A stretch of DNA of 64,000 bases from Nitrospirillum iridis (GTDB lineage Bacteria > Pseudomonadota > Alphaproteobacteria > Azospirillales > Azospirillaceae), in assembly GCF_014205765.1 (NCBI RefSeq), contig NZ_JACIIZ010000009.1, forward strand, positions 233,081 through 297,080, read 5' to 3'. Under the pieces are notes generated by a model, which saw only the letters and a list, made by a program, of their open reading frames with translations, searched no databases and was not told where the DNA came from. A program made the position numbers and the translations under genes. Of this stretch, positions 1-9,847 are shown piece after piece. How positions within the stretch are numbered: the stretch's first letter is position 1; each line of letters begins with the position of its first letter.

Positions 1-26
1 CTGCCTGCATAGGTAGTGCGTTATGG

Positions 27-2249
27 ATGGCTGCGCGTTTATCGGGTAGTCTTCCCCCAGGGAAAACGCTACTGGGGGTAACGCGCGTGTCCTTTTTCTC
101 AAAAAGCCGGACGTGTTCGGCGGTCATGATGGCGGCGGGGGTGCTGGTCACCGACGCCGCGGGGGCGCAAAGCGCCAGCGAACTGGTGATGCCACCGGCG
201 GTGGGTCAGGTGGATGGGACGGGTCTGCTGGTGCTGCTGCCGCAGACCTTCACCGTGCCCAACGGCAACGGCGCCAGCCTGACGGTGCAGGCCAACGCCT
301 TTCTCAATTTCCCCGACCAGACCAGCACGGCCACCGCCAAGCGGATGCTGGAGACGGCGCGCACGACGGGAAAGGTGGGGAAGCTGGACAAGGCCGGCAA
401 GAAGGCCACTGCCGCTTCCGGGCCCGCGCCCAATGAGTTGCTGGTGGGGCCGACCATCCGGGCGCAGCCGGGCACCACGCTCAACATCCTGATGGGCAAC
501 CTGCTGTCCTATAACGTCAACCAGGGTGACGGCTTCATGTCCAACGACGTGCCCCATGGGCTGGACGTGGTGAACCTGCACACCCACGGCCTGCATGTCA
601 GCCCCAATGGCAATTCCGACAATGTCCTGCTCAGCCTCTATCCCGTGGGCACGCCGGAGTCGGTGATCAAGTCCTGCGCCGAGGATATGGGCAAACCCGA
701 ACTCTGCCAGCAGGTCGGTTACAGCTATTCCATCCAGATACCGGCCGCGCACGCCGCCGGCACTTACTGGTACCACACGCACAAGCACGGCTCCGTGGCG
801 TTCCAGCTGTCCAACGGCGAGGCCGGCGCCCTGATCATCCAGGACCCGGTGCACGGCATCGACAGCCTGGTGCCGGTGCAGCAGGCCGCGGAAAAGGTCA
901 TGGTGTTCCAGACCATCCAGGCCGGCACGCCCCAGGGCGCCGCCACCGGCGCGCCGTTGCAGATCACCTGCGCGGGCGTCTATGGCACCAACGGCAGCAC
1001 CTGCACCTATCCCGGCGGCTCCGCGCCGACGCCCATCAGCAACGTCAATGGCCAGCTGTCGGTGAACGGCCAACTGTCGCCCACCGTCACCATGCAGACG
1101 GGCGAGGTGCAGCTGTGGCGGGTGGTCAACGCCACCGTCGGCAACGTGCTGCCCATGTGCCTGGTGCCCACGGGCGGCGCCACCGCGACGCCCACCGCCT
1201 ACGTCCTGGCCGCCGACGGCGTGCCCCTCCAGCGGCCAGTGCCCAGTCCCGACCTGCCCCTGGCGCTCAAGCCGCCCGCTTTGACGCCTGACGGCAACGG
1301 CGTGGTGAACAACGAACTGTTGCTGCTGTCGCCCGGCCAGCGATTGGACCTGATGATGCAGGCGCCCACGGCTGTCGGCACCTATCAACTGATCCAGCCG
1401 GCGTCGTCCGCCAGCTTGGCCATGCAGCCCCCCACCACGCCCGGCACCTATCAGCTGTCGGCGACGACCCAGACGGGCAATTACAACCCGCCGGTGCTGC
1501 TGCCCGCCATGTCCAGCCTGTGCCAGGCGTCCCAGCTCAGTAATGGCGGCCAGGTGGTCATGACCGTCAATGTCGTGCAGGGCTCGGGGAGCTACAACAC
1601 GGCGCTGCCGACGCAGACGCAGCTGAACGCGCTGTACACCCCCGCCACTCTGGCGGGCACGACGGGCGTGCCGTCCTCACCCACCCAGGGCGTGGTGTTC
1701 GGCTTCACCAGCGGCACCTACGCCAACAGCACCGGCGGCGCCTCCGTGGTCAACGGCCGCCCGTTCACCCCGGAACGGCCGCAGCGGATCCTGGCCCTGG
1801 GCCAGACGAATCTGTGGGGCGTGCAGAGCGCGGCCGACACCCACATGTTCCACATCCACACCAACTCGTTCCAGGTGATCAAGCGCGGGACGGTGGACTA
1901 CGCCTTCCCGGTCTGGCGCGACACGGTGCTGATCAACTGCGCCCCCGCCATGGGCGGCGGCAACTGCGCCTTCCCGCAGGGCGTCACCAATGTCGCCGGC
2001 TCGGTGAACAATTACGGCGAGGTGGTGCAGTTCCTGAGCCAGGCGCTGGATTACACCGGCCAGATGGTCATGCACTGCCACAACACGAACCATGAGGACA
2101 CGGGCATGATGGAATTGGTGGAAATGGTGCCGGCCGACCAGGCCACACCGTCCCGCCATGTCCACATGCACGAGGCGGCGGGCGCCGCCCCGGCCAACAC
2201 CAGCCGTGGCCCGGGCCACCCGGCGCCCTCCCCGGCGGTGCCGCACTAA
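27..2249 (+). CDS. Multicopper oxidase family protein, probably exported
   Basis: A 740-aa protein with the copper-ligand motifs of multicopper oxidases: HTHG near residue 185, HTHKHG near 250, HMFHIHTN near 609 and MHCHNTNHEDTGMM near 683. Together these supply the type 1, 2 and 3 copper ligands, so an oxidase coupling substrate oxidation to O2 reduction is likely. The N-terminus has an uncleaved-looking lead (about 20 residues) and then a hydrophobic stretch ending near DAAGAQSA, which reads as a signal peptide. The true start may therefore be the GTG at 87 rather than the ATG at 27. The substrate (metal, phenol or other) cannot be read from the sequence. The gene lies at the window edge and its upstream context is unseen. 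A hairpin follows the stop codon directly. Confidence 0.88.
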   Translation: MAARLSGSLPPGKTLLGVTRVSFFSKSRTCSAVMMAAGVLVTDAAGAQSASELVMPPAVGQVDGTGLLVLLPQTFTVPNGNGASLTVQANAFLNFPDQTSTATAKRMLETARTTGKVGKLDKAGKKATAASGPAPNELLVGPTIRAQPGTTLNILMGNLLSYNVNQGDGFMSNDVPHGLDVVNLHTHGLHVSPNGNSDNVLLSLYPVGTPESVIKSCAEDMGKPELCQQVGYSYSIQIPAAHAAGTYWYHTHKHGSVAFQLSNGEAGALIIQDPVHGIDSLVPVQQAAEKVMVFQTIQAGTPQGAATGAPLQITCAGVYGTNGSTCTYPGGSAPTPISNVNGQLSVNGQLSPTVTMQTGEVQLWRVVNATVGNVLPMCLVPTGGATATPTAYVLAADGVPLQRPVPSPDLPLALKPPALTPDGNGVVNNELLLLSPGQRLDLMMQAPTAVGTYQLIQPASSASLAMQPPTTPGTYQLSATTQTGNYNPPVLLPAMSSLCQASQLSNGGQVVMTVNVVQGSGSYNTALPTQTQLNALYTPATLAGTTGVPSSPTQGVVFGFTSGTYANSTGGASVVNGRPFTPERPQRILALGQTNLWGVQSAADTHMFHIHTNSFQVIKRGTVDYAFPVWRDTVLINCAPAMGGGNCAFPQGVTNVAGSVNNYGEVVQFLSQALDYTGQMVMHCHNTNHEDTGMMELVEMVPADQATPSRHVHMHEAAGAAPANTSRGPGHPAPSPAVPH

Positions 2250-2293
2250 GCAGACTTTCCGAGCCCCCCCATGGGCGGGCTCGGAAATCTGCT
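2249..2293 (+). terminator. Hairpin directly after the multicopper oxidase stop
   Basis: An inverted repeat begins at the stop codon: AGCAGACTTTCCGAGCCC at 2249-2266 pairs with GGGCTCGGAAATCTGCT at 2277-2293, with one mismatch and a C/G-rich loop. No T-run follows, so it is a terminator or an mRNA 3'-end stabiliser rather than a canonical intrinsic terminator. It sits between convergent genes. Confidence 0.55.
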
Positions 2294-2307
2294 GAACCAT
2301 AGAGTCG

Positions 2308-2417
2308 GCAGGTTTCTCCAGGCCGGGCCATATGTGGCCCGATCTGGAGGAACCTGCTTAGAAGCTTTTGTTCCGTCGTGCGATCGGTTCAGATGCTTCC
2401 ATCTGAACCGATCGCAC
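2308..2417 (-). repeat. Modular palindromic intergenic element, copy 1 (reverse orientation)
   Basis: Two palindromes joined by a linker. The first is GCAGGTTTCTCC at the left (2308) pairing with GGAGGAACCTGC ending at 2357. The second is GTGCGATCGGTTCAGATG (2378-2395) pairing perfectly with CATCTGAACCGATCGCAC (2400-2417) around a 4-nt loop. Read on the - strand, the second palindrome and the linker containing GGAACAAAAGCTT match the elements at 9533 and 16513. The other palindrome has a different sequence from the one in those copies, so this is a mosaic copy. Confidence 0.8.
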
Positions 2418-2553
2418 TCTCAAGGCCTGGGGAGCGACGAACGAGGCCGCCGCTCTTCGACGGTGGCCCTCTTTCCCAGGGCCCCCGCCGCCGGCGCGGC
2501 GACTCGCAAGCCACCCGTGCCTAAGGCGGAGGCATCGGCACCTAATGAAGTCG

Positions 2554-2997
2554 TTAGGCTTCTTTTAGGGGTGGGTGGAGTGTCTCGCCGTCGTGCCCCT
2601 CGCTCGTCAGGCTGCCCAGCCAGTCGTATCCCCGGACGATCCAGTCCGCCAAGTCATCCGGTGTCCGGTCCAGCATGGCTGGATGGCTGGCGACCGCGTC
2701 GACGAAGGCCCGCAACGCGCTACGCAACCGGCGTCGGTCGGGCGTGACCTCCGGGGGCGCCCCCGGCCGCTGGCGCATCTCACCGACGCCGGCCAGCAAC
2801 CAATCCAGCGAGACGTCGTAAACCTCCCGCATGGCGATCAGCACTTCCGCCGTCGGCAGGGCGGCGCCGCGTTCATAGGACCCCAACGTGACAGGATGGG
2901 TCTTCAGTCGGTTCGCGGCTTCTGTGCGCCGCATCGCCCCACGCGCACGGATCAGCCGTTCGGCCAGCGGCGTCTGCGGTTTCAGCGGTCGCGCCAT
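2554..2997 (-). CDS. XRE-type helix-turn-helix regulator, small
   Basis: A 147-aa cytoplasmic protein. Residues about 10-68 form a Cro/CI-type helix-turn-helix: LAERLIRARGAMRRTEAANR, then THPVTLGSYERG and LDWLLAG. The C-terminal 75 residues are short, charged and of no family I recognise; they may mediate oligomerisation or ligand contact. The start is the only sensible ATG, in an area with weak AGGCTG-type upstream sequence. It stands alone, convergent with the multicopper oxidase and separated from it by a palindromic element. The target is unknown. Regulator class is well supported; function is not. Confidence 0.75.
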   Translation of the reverse strand: MARPLKPQTPLAERLIRARGAMRRTEAANRLKTHPVTLGSYERGAALPTAEVLIAMREVYDVSLDWLLAGVGEMRQRPGAPPEVTPDRRRLRSALRAFVDAVASHPAMLDRTPDDLADWIVRGYDWLGSLTSEGHDGETLHPPLKEA

Positions 2998-3700
2998 AGC
3001 AGCAGCCTCCGCCTCAGGCTAGACGCGGAAACGTGGATGATGCTGATCGGGCGGGCTGTGGCCGGGACGTGCCTATTTGAAGCCGTTCGTATATCTTTAG
3101 GTTATAAATCGGCTTGAAAAGCAGTCGTACAGCTGCAAATATGGTGTCCATAGAATCCCTTTTCCCATCCGTTGGTGCGCCGTCGCCAGCTCTGTGGAAA
3201 GCCGATCATGATAAGACATATGACCTTACCGCCCCCGGTGGCGCGAAGGTATGGAAGGAGGGGCCGGGGGCTGTTTCCCCAGTCCTTGCTCGCTTTGTCC
3301 GGTATGCCATTCGACTATAGAGGGTGCGGGTAAAAATATAATAAAGGCCTCTCAACCGGCCGCCATGGCAGGGGCGTCGGCGTTTGTCCAAGGTCCTGCG
3401 GAGCGGTGATTCCGAATCCGGCGATCCCGCCTGTATCTTCTAAATCGTTTCTTCATCCGATCCCGTGCCGCGGGGAGCGGTAGGCCCCCTTCATTTCGCG
3501 CTCCCTTCACTTCTTTGCTCCGCCACCTGGTCATGGGGGCGGATCCGCAGCGGCCGACACTATATCGCCGGCTCCCGCCGGCCCCGCAAGCCCAGCCCTA
3601 CAGGGGCCGGAACACGGCGCGCGCGCGGCCTGGCCCGGCAGGGCGGAAAAACGCCCATAAAGCCTTACATGGCAAAGCCTTACATGAAGGTACCATCACC
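2998..3700. other. Intergenic region, about 700 bp, no gene seen
   Basis: This stretch separates the XRE regulator (- strand) from the chemoreceptor (+ strand). Short open frames occur but lack ribosome sites and recognisable products. A TATAAT hexamer at 3337-3342 on the + strand could be a -10 box, but no good -35 lies 17 bp upstream. GGTTATAAATCGG near 3100 may belong to the regulator's promoter. Nothing else is supported. Confidence 0.4.
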
Positions 3701-5407
3701 ATGCTCAGCAATCTTCGCCTGGTTCACAAGATCCTGGTTCTGGTCGGCGTGTTGTCGCTTGTCGTCGGGGCCCTTGGATATGTCGGCTACAGCTATGTCA
3801 CGCGCCTCGCGCAGGCTGGTTTGGAGATCGACGCGGCCGACGGCTTGGCCCTCAAGGCGGCGCGTGTCAACCAGGCGCTGCTTGCCCTGAACCGCGGGGA
3901 ATACCGTATCGGCATGGACGCCAGTCCGGCTGAACTGGCCGTGGTGGCCCAGCGGGTGGAGATCAACCGCCGCGCCTTTGAACAAGGTTTGGCCGATCTG
4001 CGCGCCGGCAGCGCCGGGGGGGCCGAACAGCAGATGGTGACCGATATCGAGGCCAGCTATCGTGTCTACATCCGGGGATTGGAACAGACCTTGGCCAAGG
4101 CGCGCGAGCGCGGCGCGGACATCACCCTGAGCGACGGCCAGAAGGACATCATCCGCGCGGTGCAGAGCAACCGCGCGACCGCCGACCAGTTGCAGCAGGC
4201 CGTCAAGGCGGTCGCCGACCATTTCGACGAACTGGGTACGCGCACCGCCCGCGCCGGTGCCGAGGCGGCCGTGCTGGCGCGCCACACCATGGTATGGGGG
4301 TCGCTGCTGGGCGTGGCTGTCGGCCTGGCGTTGGGCGTGCTGATCGGCCAACTGGGTATCGCTGCCCCCGTCGCCCGCATGGTCGCCTGTCTCCGCCGCC
4401 TGGCCGAAGGGGACGTCACCCTGACCATCTTCGGCCTGGGCCGGCGGGATGAGTTGGGCGAGGTGGCGGCCGCCATGCAGGTATTCAAGGACAACATCAT
4501 CCGCAACCGCGAGATGGAGGCCGAAGCCAGGGCGCAGGAGCGGCGCGCGGCCGAGGAGAAGAAGCGGGCGATGAACGAATTGGCCGATCTGTTCAACGCC
4601 AACGTCGGTGGCGTGGTGGAGGCGGTATCCTCCGCCGCGGTCGAACTGACGGCCACGGCGGAGGCCATGTCCTCAATCGCCGAGGAGACCAGCCGCCAGG
4701 CGACCGCCGTCGCCGCCGCCGCCGATCAGACCACCGCCAACGTGCAGACGGTGTCGACGGCGGCGGAGCAGTTGTCCGCCTCGGTCAGTGAGATCAGTGG
4801 CCAGGTGAGCCATTCCACCCACATCTCCGGCACCGCGGTGGCGCGCGCCCGGGAGGCGAACGAGCAGGTGCGGGGGCTGGCGGGTGCCGCCGACCGCATC
4901 GGCCAAGTGATAGGCCTGATCAACGACATCGCCAGCCAGACCAACCTGCTCGCCCTGAACGCCACCATCGAGGCGGCGCGGGCGGGTGAGGCTGGCCGGG
5001 GCTTCGCGGTTGTGGCGGGCGAGGTGAAGTCGCTGGCCAACCAGACGGCCCGCGCCACCGATGAGATCGCGGCCCAGATCGTCGCCGTCCAGACATCCAC
5101 CCGCCAGGCGGTTGATGCGATCGAGGGCATCACCGGCGTGATCGAGGATATCAGCGAGATCGCCACCTCCATCTCCTCCGCTGTGGAGGAACAGAGCGCG
5201 GCGACGCGCGAGATCGCCCGCAATGTTGATGAGGCCGCCGCCGGAACGCAGGACGTTTCCCGCAGCATCGCGGGTGTCACCGTGGCGTCGGAGGAGGCGG
5301 GGCAATCGGCCACCCAGGTGTTGGACGCGGCCAATGCCCTTGGCCGCAATTCCGAGGTGCTGCGGACCCAGGTCAATGACTTCATCGCCCGCATCCGCGC
5401 CGCGTGA
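3701..5407 (+). CDS. Methyl-accepting chemotaxis protein, membrane-bound
   Basis: I place the start at ATG 3701 ([10 protein letters not shown]), giving 568 aa; an upstream extension to 3515 is possible but would put 62 proline/arginine-rich residues before the first membrane helix. Order: transmembrane helix at residues about 10-30, a periplasmic helical sensor of about 160 residues resembling four-helix-bundle receptors, a second membrane helix near 195-215, HAMP with the [10 protein letters not shown] core, then the signalling domain. The hairpin tip is recognisable as [20 protein letters not shown] followed by [18 protein letters not shown]. The receptor would feed a CheA/CheW pathway encoded elsewhere. 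The ligand is unknown. It stands alone, convergent with the M1 peptidase. Confidence 0.92.
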   Translation: MLSNLRLVHKILVLVGVLSLVVGALGYVGYSYVTRLAQAGLEIDAADGLALKAARVNQALLALNRGEYRIGMDASPAELAVVAQRVEINRRAFEQGLADLRAGSAGGAEQQMVTDIEASYRVYIRGLEQTLAKARERGADITLSDGQKDIIRAVQSNRATADQLQQAVKAVADHFDELGTRTARAGAEAAVLARHTMVWGSLLGVAVGLALGVLIGQLGIAAPVARMVACLRRLAEGDVTLTIFGLGRRDELGEVAAAMQVFKDNIIRNREMEAEARAQERRAAEEKKRAMNELADLFNANVGGVVEAVSSAAVELTATAEAMSSIAEETSRQATAVAAAADQTTANVQTVSTAAEQLSASVSEISGQVSHSTHISGTAVARAREANEQVRGLAGAADRIGQVIGLINDIASQTNLLALNATIEAARAGEAGRGFAVVAGEVKSLANQTARATDEIAAQIVAVQTSTRQAVDAIEGITGVIEDISEIATSISSAVEEQSAATREIARNVDEAAAGTQDVSRSIAGVTVASEEAGQSATQVLDAANALGRNSEVLRTQVNDFIARIRAA

Positions 5408-5445
5408 CGCGCCGGGCCCCCTTTTCGCGGTCCTGGTACCCATCC

Positions 5446-7527
5446 TTACGGCGTGGGGGCGCTCCACACATCGTTGCCCCGGTTGGTGTCAGGCAGGGCG
5501 TGGGCGGGGTCGATGGTGACGCGGCGGATGGCGGGGCCGCCGTCCAGACGGATGGTGGCCTCGGCCTGGCCCCGCCAGGTTTCCACGGGCACGCGCACGC
5601 TGCGCTGGCTGCCGTCGTCATACTCCACCTGCAGCGTGGCGGGCAGGACCAGGCGGTCCAGCGCCGCCAGGGTCACCAGGGCGCCTTTGCCCGGTCCGCC
5701 GTCGGCGTACTCCACCTTGCGGATGGCGAAGTCTACGGCCCAGTTGTTGAAGTACCAGCCGCGCCAGAACCAGGACAGATCCTCGCCCGCCCCTGATTCC
5801 ATGGCGCGGAAGAAGTCGGACGGTGACGGGTGCTTGTATGCCCAGGCGCGGATGTAGCGCCGCAGGGCGTCGTCGAACCGCTGCGGCCCCAGCACCTGTT
5901 CGCGCAACAGCACCAGCCCCAGGGCCGGTTTGAAATAGCTGACGGGGTGGCGGTACTTCTCCGTCATGCCGTCGGGCGCGTTGATGATGTTGGGCGCCGC
6001 CGCATCGGTCAGCAGCGGCAGGATCTCGTCCACCGGGTTGCCGCCGCCCGGCGCATACTCGCCATCGCGCTTGGGCGCGTATTCGCCATGGTTGAAGGCG
6101 TCCTGGGCATAGATGTCGATGAAGGTGTTCGTCCCCTCATCCATCCAGGCGTCGCGCCGCTCGTTCGACCCCACGATCATGGGGAACCACGTGTGGCCGA
6201 TCTCATGCGCCGTGATCCAGTACAGGCCCTTGCCCTGGTCCTTGTACCCGTCGAACACCATGCCGGGATATTCCATGCCGGCGCCGTGCCCGCCCAAATT
6301 CACCGCCACCGGCCAGGGATAGGGGAACCACCGGCTAGAAAAATGCTCGATGGATGCCTTCAGGTATTCCGTCGACCGGTCCCAGCGCTCGGGGCCCACG
6401 CCTTCCACTGGGTAGACCGACATGGCCAGGGCGTGGCGGCCCTCCGGCAGGTTCACGCGCGCGGCGTCCCAGACGAAGGCGGCGGACGCCGCGAACACCA
6501 CGTCACGGGTGTTCTTCATCCGGAAATGCCAGGTCATCTCCCCGGTGTCGCGCGGCCGGCTCCTGGGGTCCGTCACCTCTTCCGGGGTGCGGATCATGAC
6601 CGTGGCGTCGCTGGCCCGCGCGTGATCCAGGCGCTTCAGCTGGGTGGGCGTCAGCACCTCCGCCCCGTTCACCAGTTCGCCCGAGCCCGCGACCAGCATG
6701 GTGGACGGCACGGTGACCGTGTAGTCGAAATCGCCATATTCCAGGTAAAACTCCGCCCCCAGATAGGGCAGGGTGTCCCAGCCCCGCAGGTCGTCATAGA
6801 CCGCCATGCGCGGGTACCATTGCGCGATCTCATAAATCTCGCCATTGCGGGTGGGGGTATGGGCCGTGCGCCCGCCCCAGGTGCCGGGGATGGTGTAGCC
6901 GTAGTCGATGCGCAGGGCCAGCTTGCCGCCCTTGGCCGCCAGCGGCCGGGGCAGGTCCACCCACATCCGCGTGTCATCGACATGGAAGGGCAGGGACACC
7001 GCCTTGCCATCACCGCCCTTGCCATCACCGCCCTTGCCATCACCCGTGTCGACCGTCACCGTCCTGATGACGAAGCCGTCGGTGGCGCCGGGGCGCGGGC
7101 GGCCGCCGCTGGCCACCGCCGCCCGGGCATCCTTGCGGTAGATGTTCTGGTCCAGCTGAAGCCACAGCCGGTCCAGCGCGTCCGGGCTGTTGTTGGTGTA
7201 GCGGATGACGACGTCCCCGCTCAGCGTGGGTGTGTCGGGCTTGCTGGTGTCCAGCCGGGCATGCAGTTCATAGTCCGCGCGGTTCTGCCAATAGGCCGGG
7301 CCGGGCAGGCCGTTGCCTGAGCGGTACTGATTTACCGGCTGCGGCAGCGTCAGGGGCGCGAAGGCCTCGAACGGGCGGTAGGCGGTTGCCGACGACGGGT
7401 CCATGTCCACCGGCTTTTCCAGGAATCGGGTCGCCGTTTGCGCCTGGGCCAGGCCTGCCGCCGGCGCCAATGCCGCGATCAAGGCCAGGGCGGTGGAAGC
7501 GGTGCGGCGAAACCGGGATATCGTCAT
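5446..7527 (-). CDS. Secreted M1-family zinc aminopeptidase
   Basis: The zinc site is intact: HEIGH near residue 441, followed 18 residues later by the second glutamate (DAWMDEG). This is the M1 (gluzincin) signature, so it should cleave N-terminal residues from peptides. I choose ATG 7527 because [20 protein letters not shown] opens a clear signal peptide ending at LAQAQ; the frame extends to 7590 without it. The mature 660-residue protein has the N-terminal beta domain and the catalytic domain; the C-terminal region is shorter than in PepN. An oddity is three near-identical copies of a 15-bp unit at about 7003-7050, encoding a glycine-rich DGKGG run in a loop. It is convergent with the chemoreceptor gene. 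Confidence 0.9.
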   Translation of the reverse strand: MTISRFRRTASTALALIAALAPAAGLAQAQTATRFLEKPVDMDPSSATAYRPFEAFAPLTLPQPVNQYRSGNGLPGPAYWQNRADYELHARLDTSKPDTPTLSGDVVIRYTNNSPDALDRLWLQLDQNIYRKDARAAVASGGRPRPGATDGFVIRTVTVDTGDGKGGDGKGGDGKAVSLPFHVDDTRMWVDLPRPLAAKGGKLALRIDYGYTIPGTWGGRTAHTPTRNGEIYEIAQWYPRMAVYDDLRGWDTLPYLGAEFYLEYGDFDYTVTVPSTMLVAGSGELVNGAEVLTPTQLKRLDHARASDATVMIRTPEEVTDPRSRPRDTGEMTWHFRMKNTRDVVFAASAAFVWDAARVNLPEGRHALAMSVYPVEGVGPERWDRSTEYLKASIEHFSSRWFPYPWPVAVNLGGHGAGMEYPGMVFDGYKDQGKGLYWITAHEIGHTWFPMIVGSNERRDAWMDEGTNTFIDIYAQDAFNHGEYAPKRDGEYAPGGGNPVDEILPLLTDAAAPNIINAPDGMTEKYRHPVSYFKPALGLVLLREQVLGPQRFDDALRRYIRAWAYKHPSPSDFFRAMESGAGEDLSWFWRGWYFNNWAVDFAIRKVEYADGGPGKGALVTLAALDRLVLPATLQVEYDDGSQRSVRVPVETWRGQAEATIRLDGGPAIRRVTIDPAHALPDTNRGNDVWSAPTP

Positions 7528-8046
7528 CAGGGTGGCAACCTTGGCGCAATTGGGGGATGGGAAGCGCGGGGAAAGGGCATCATCCGCCATTTACCCGGGG
7601 AACGGAACCCCGGTTGCCGCTTCAAGCGATTGAAAGAGCGGGTATTTCCGGCCCGACCAGCCATCGTTGGGCCATCGGGCGGCCACCGCTGCCGTGAGGG
7701 GGCCTTGCCGCGTTCAGCACGGCATCTGTGGGCGGATATCGGAACCTGGCGGTGATCCAGGATCGACACCAGCACGTACCGAAGAGCTGCGATGATATCG
7801 CCGAAAAGAGGTGAATCACGGCAAAGTTCAAAGCCAATTATGTTGGCGGCAAAACTATTTTTCAAGCCATTTTAATGGAAGGCAGGATAGTATTTATCTT
7901 GGTGGTGTCTGCTGTTAACTCTCCTTTAATCTTGCCAATCCAAAGTATCGGCGCGCGCAGTCTTAGCTCCACGCCATCTGTTTTAGATCTAATCCGTTCA
8001 AAACGACTCGATGGCTGAGGGTTTTGCGTGGGCAGGAGATTTCCAT
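7528..8046. other. Divergent intergenic region, no gene seen
   Basis: About 520 bp between the M1 peptidase (- strand) and the soluble chemoreceptor (+ strand). Base composition falls toward AT between about 7790 and 7990. No open frame with a ribosome site or known product was found and no convincing promoter pair. Both flanking genes must have promoters here. Confidence 0.4.
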
Positions 8047-9531
8047 ATGCCTTTCTTTACCTCTTCCCGCATCACCGCCGAAATGGCCGCCAGGCTGGCG
8101 GCATTGGACAAATCCCAGGCCATCATTGAGTTCGCGATGGATGGGACCATCCAGACGGCGAACGCCAACTTCCTGAACGTCGTCGGCTACACGTTGGCGG
8201 AGGTCCAGGGGCGGCATCATAGCCTGTTCGTCGATCCGGCGGAGCGGGATGGCGCGGAGTATCGGCAATTCTGGGAACGGCTGCGCCGCGGTGAATTCCA
8301 GGCCGCGCGGTTCCGTCGCTTTGGCAAAGGTGGTCGTGAGGTTTGGATCGAAGCGTCCTACAATCCGCTTTTGGACAAATCCGGGCGCCCCTACAAGGTG
8401 GTCAAATATGCCACCGACATCACCGCGCGGATGCGTGAACAGGCTGACTCGGCGGGCCAGATGATGGCCATCCGCAAAGCCCTCGCCGTCATCGAATTCG
8501 ATCTTGATGGCACGATCTTGACGGCCAACGACAATTTCCTGGCGGCGATGGGCTACACCCTGACGGAGGTCCAGGGGCGGCACCACCGCCTGTTCGTCGA
8601 TCCAGCCCACGGCGATAGCGTCGAGTATCGCCAGTTCTGGGAAAGCCTGCGACGGGGGGAATACAAGGCCGCGCAGTTCCGGCGCCTGGGCAAAGGCGGC
8701 CGCGAGGTGTGGATCGAGGCATCATACAACCCGATCCTGGATCCCGCGGGCCGGCCCTACAAAGTGGTCAAGTACGCGACCGACATCACCCGCCAAGTGC
8801 GCATGCTGGGCGATCTGAAAAGCCTGATCGACAGCAATTTTGGAGAGATCGACCGGGCGGTGGCGCAGTCCAGCCGCCGGTCGGGCGAGGCGCGGGAGGC
8901 GGTGTCCGAGACGTCCGAGGCCGTGCAGATGATGGCGTCCGGTGCCGAGCAACTGGCGGCGTCGAGCCTGGAGATCGCGCAGGGCATGGTGCGGTCGCGC
9001 ACGGCCGCCGACACGGCCGCCGACCTGGCTGCAAGGGTCGACGGTTCCACCCAGCGCCTGTCCCGGGCGGCGCATTCGATGGAAGGCGTGGTCGAGATGA
9101 TCCAGGCCATCGCCGGCCAGATCAACATGCTGGCGCTCAATGCCACCATCGAGGCGGCGCGCGCCGGCGAGGCCGGTCGCGGTTTCGCCGTGGTGGCGAC
9201 GGAGGTGAAGAATCTGGCCAACCAGGCGGCGGCGGCCACCCAGCGCATCTCGGATGAGATCGAGGGCATGCAGGCGGTGTCGGGTGACGTGGTGACGGCG
9301 CTGGACGCCATCCGCCGGGCCATCGGCACGGTGCGCGACCAGGTGACCGCCAGCGCCCAGGCGGTGGACGAGCAGCACGCCGTCACCCGCGCCATGTCCG
9401 ACAAGATGCGGCGGACGTCCGCCGCCGTGGACAGCGTCACCCGCAACCTGGACGGCATCGGTGTCGCCGTGGGCGAAGTGGACCAGGCGGTGACCAAGAC
9501 CAAGGAAGCCGCCCGCGTCCTCGTGCGCTAG
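8047..9531 (+). CDS. Soluble chemoreceptor with two tandem PAS domains
   Basis: The start is ATG 8047, preceded by AGGAGA with good spacing; 494 aa. Two PAS domains at residues about 15-130 and 138-255 each end in [10 protein letters not shown] and are followed by the methyl-accepting signalling domain, whose tip reads [20 protein letters not shown]. There is no transmembrane helix, so this is a cytoplasmic receptor. PAS domains of this class often bind haem, flavin or small ligands and report redox or oxygen, but the ligand here is inferred only. The two PAS copies are so similar at DNA level (8101-8430 and 8470-8800) that they reflect a recent internal duplication. A palindromic element begins 2 bp after the stop. 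Confidence 0.92.
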   Translation: MPFFTSSRITAEMAARLAALDKSQAIIEFAMDGTIQTANANFLNVVGYTLAEVQGRHHSLFVDPAERDGAEYRQFWERLRRGEFQAARFRRFGKGGREVWIEASYNPLLDKSGRPYKVVKYATDITARMREQADSAGQMMAIRKALAVIEFDLDGTILTANDNFLAAMGYTLTEVQGRHHRLFVDPAHGDSVEYRQFWESLRRGEYKAAQFRRLGKGGREVWIEASYNPILDPAGRPYKVVKYATDITRQVRMLGDLKSLIDSNFGEIDRAVAQSSRRSGEAREAVSETSEAVQMMASGAEQLAASSLEIAQGMVRSRTAADTAADLAARVDGSTQRLSRAAHSMEGVVEMIQAIAGQINMLALNATIEAARAGEAGRGFAVVATEVKNLANQAAAATQRISDEIEGMQAVSGDVVTALDAIRRAIGTVRDQVTASAQAVDEQHAVTRAMSDKMRRTSAAVDSVTRNLDGIGVAVGEVDQAVTKTKEAARVLVR

Positions 9532-9532
9532 G

Positions 9533-9632
9533 GTGCGATCGGTTCAGATGGCGGCATCTGAGCCGTGAATCGCACGCCGGAACAAAAGCTTAGAGTCTTT
9601 CCGGCGATTCGACGGAAGCCGGAAAGACTCTA
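9533..9632 (+). repeat. Modular palindromic intergenic element, copy 2
   Basis: Module A, GTGCGATCGGTTCAGATG at 9533-9550, pairs imperfectly with CATCTGAGCCGTGAATCGCAC at 9555-9575. A linker containing GGAACAAAAGCTTA follows. Module B, TAGAGTCTTTCCGGC at 9591-9605, pairs perfectly with GCCGGAAAGACTCTA at 9618-9632. The copy at 16513 has the same order and nearly the same sequence. The remaining 215 bp up to the photolyase gene hold nothing I can identify. Confidence 0.85.
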
Positions 9633-9847
9633 GGAACCAAGGGCGGACCCTGTGGCCGCCTTCGCCCCACCGAAACGGCTGTCGCGTGGATTGACGTCGG
9701 CCATCCCGGCCAACCGGGTCCCCCGTGGATGCGCGGGCCAGGTGATTTTCCCACCGATCCGCCGATCCGCCGGCCCTGCAGCCGCGTACCCATCGGTGGT
9801 ACAGGGCCGCCTCCCGTGCCGGCCGCTCACACCGGGGATAGGGTGCA

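Noticed and set aside
3515-3700. Upstream extension of the membrane chemoreceptor
   Set aside because: It would add 62 proline/arginine-rich residues before the first transmembrane helix, unlike the family; ATG 3701 gives the normal N-terminus.
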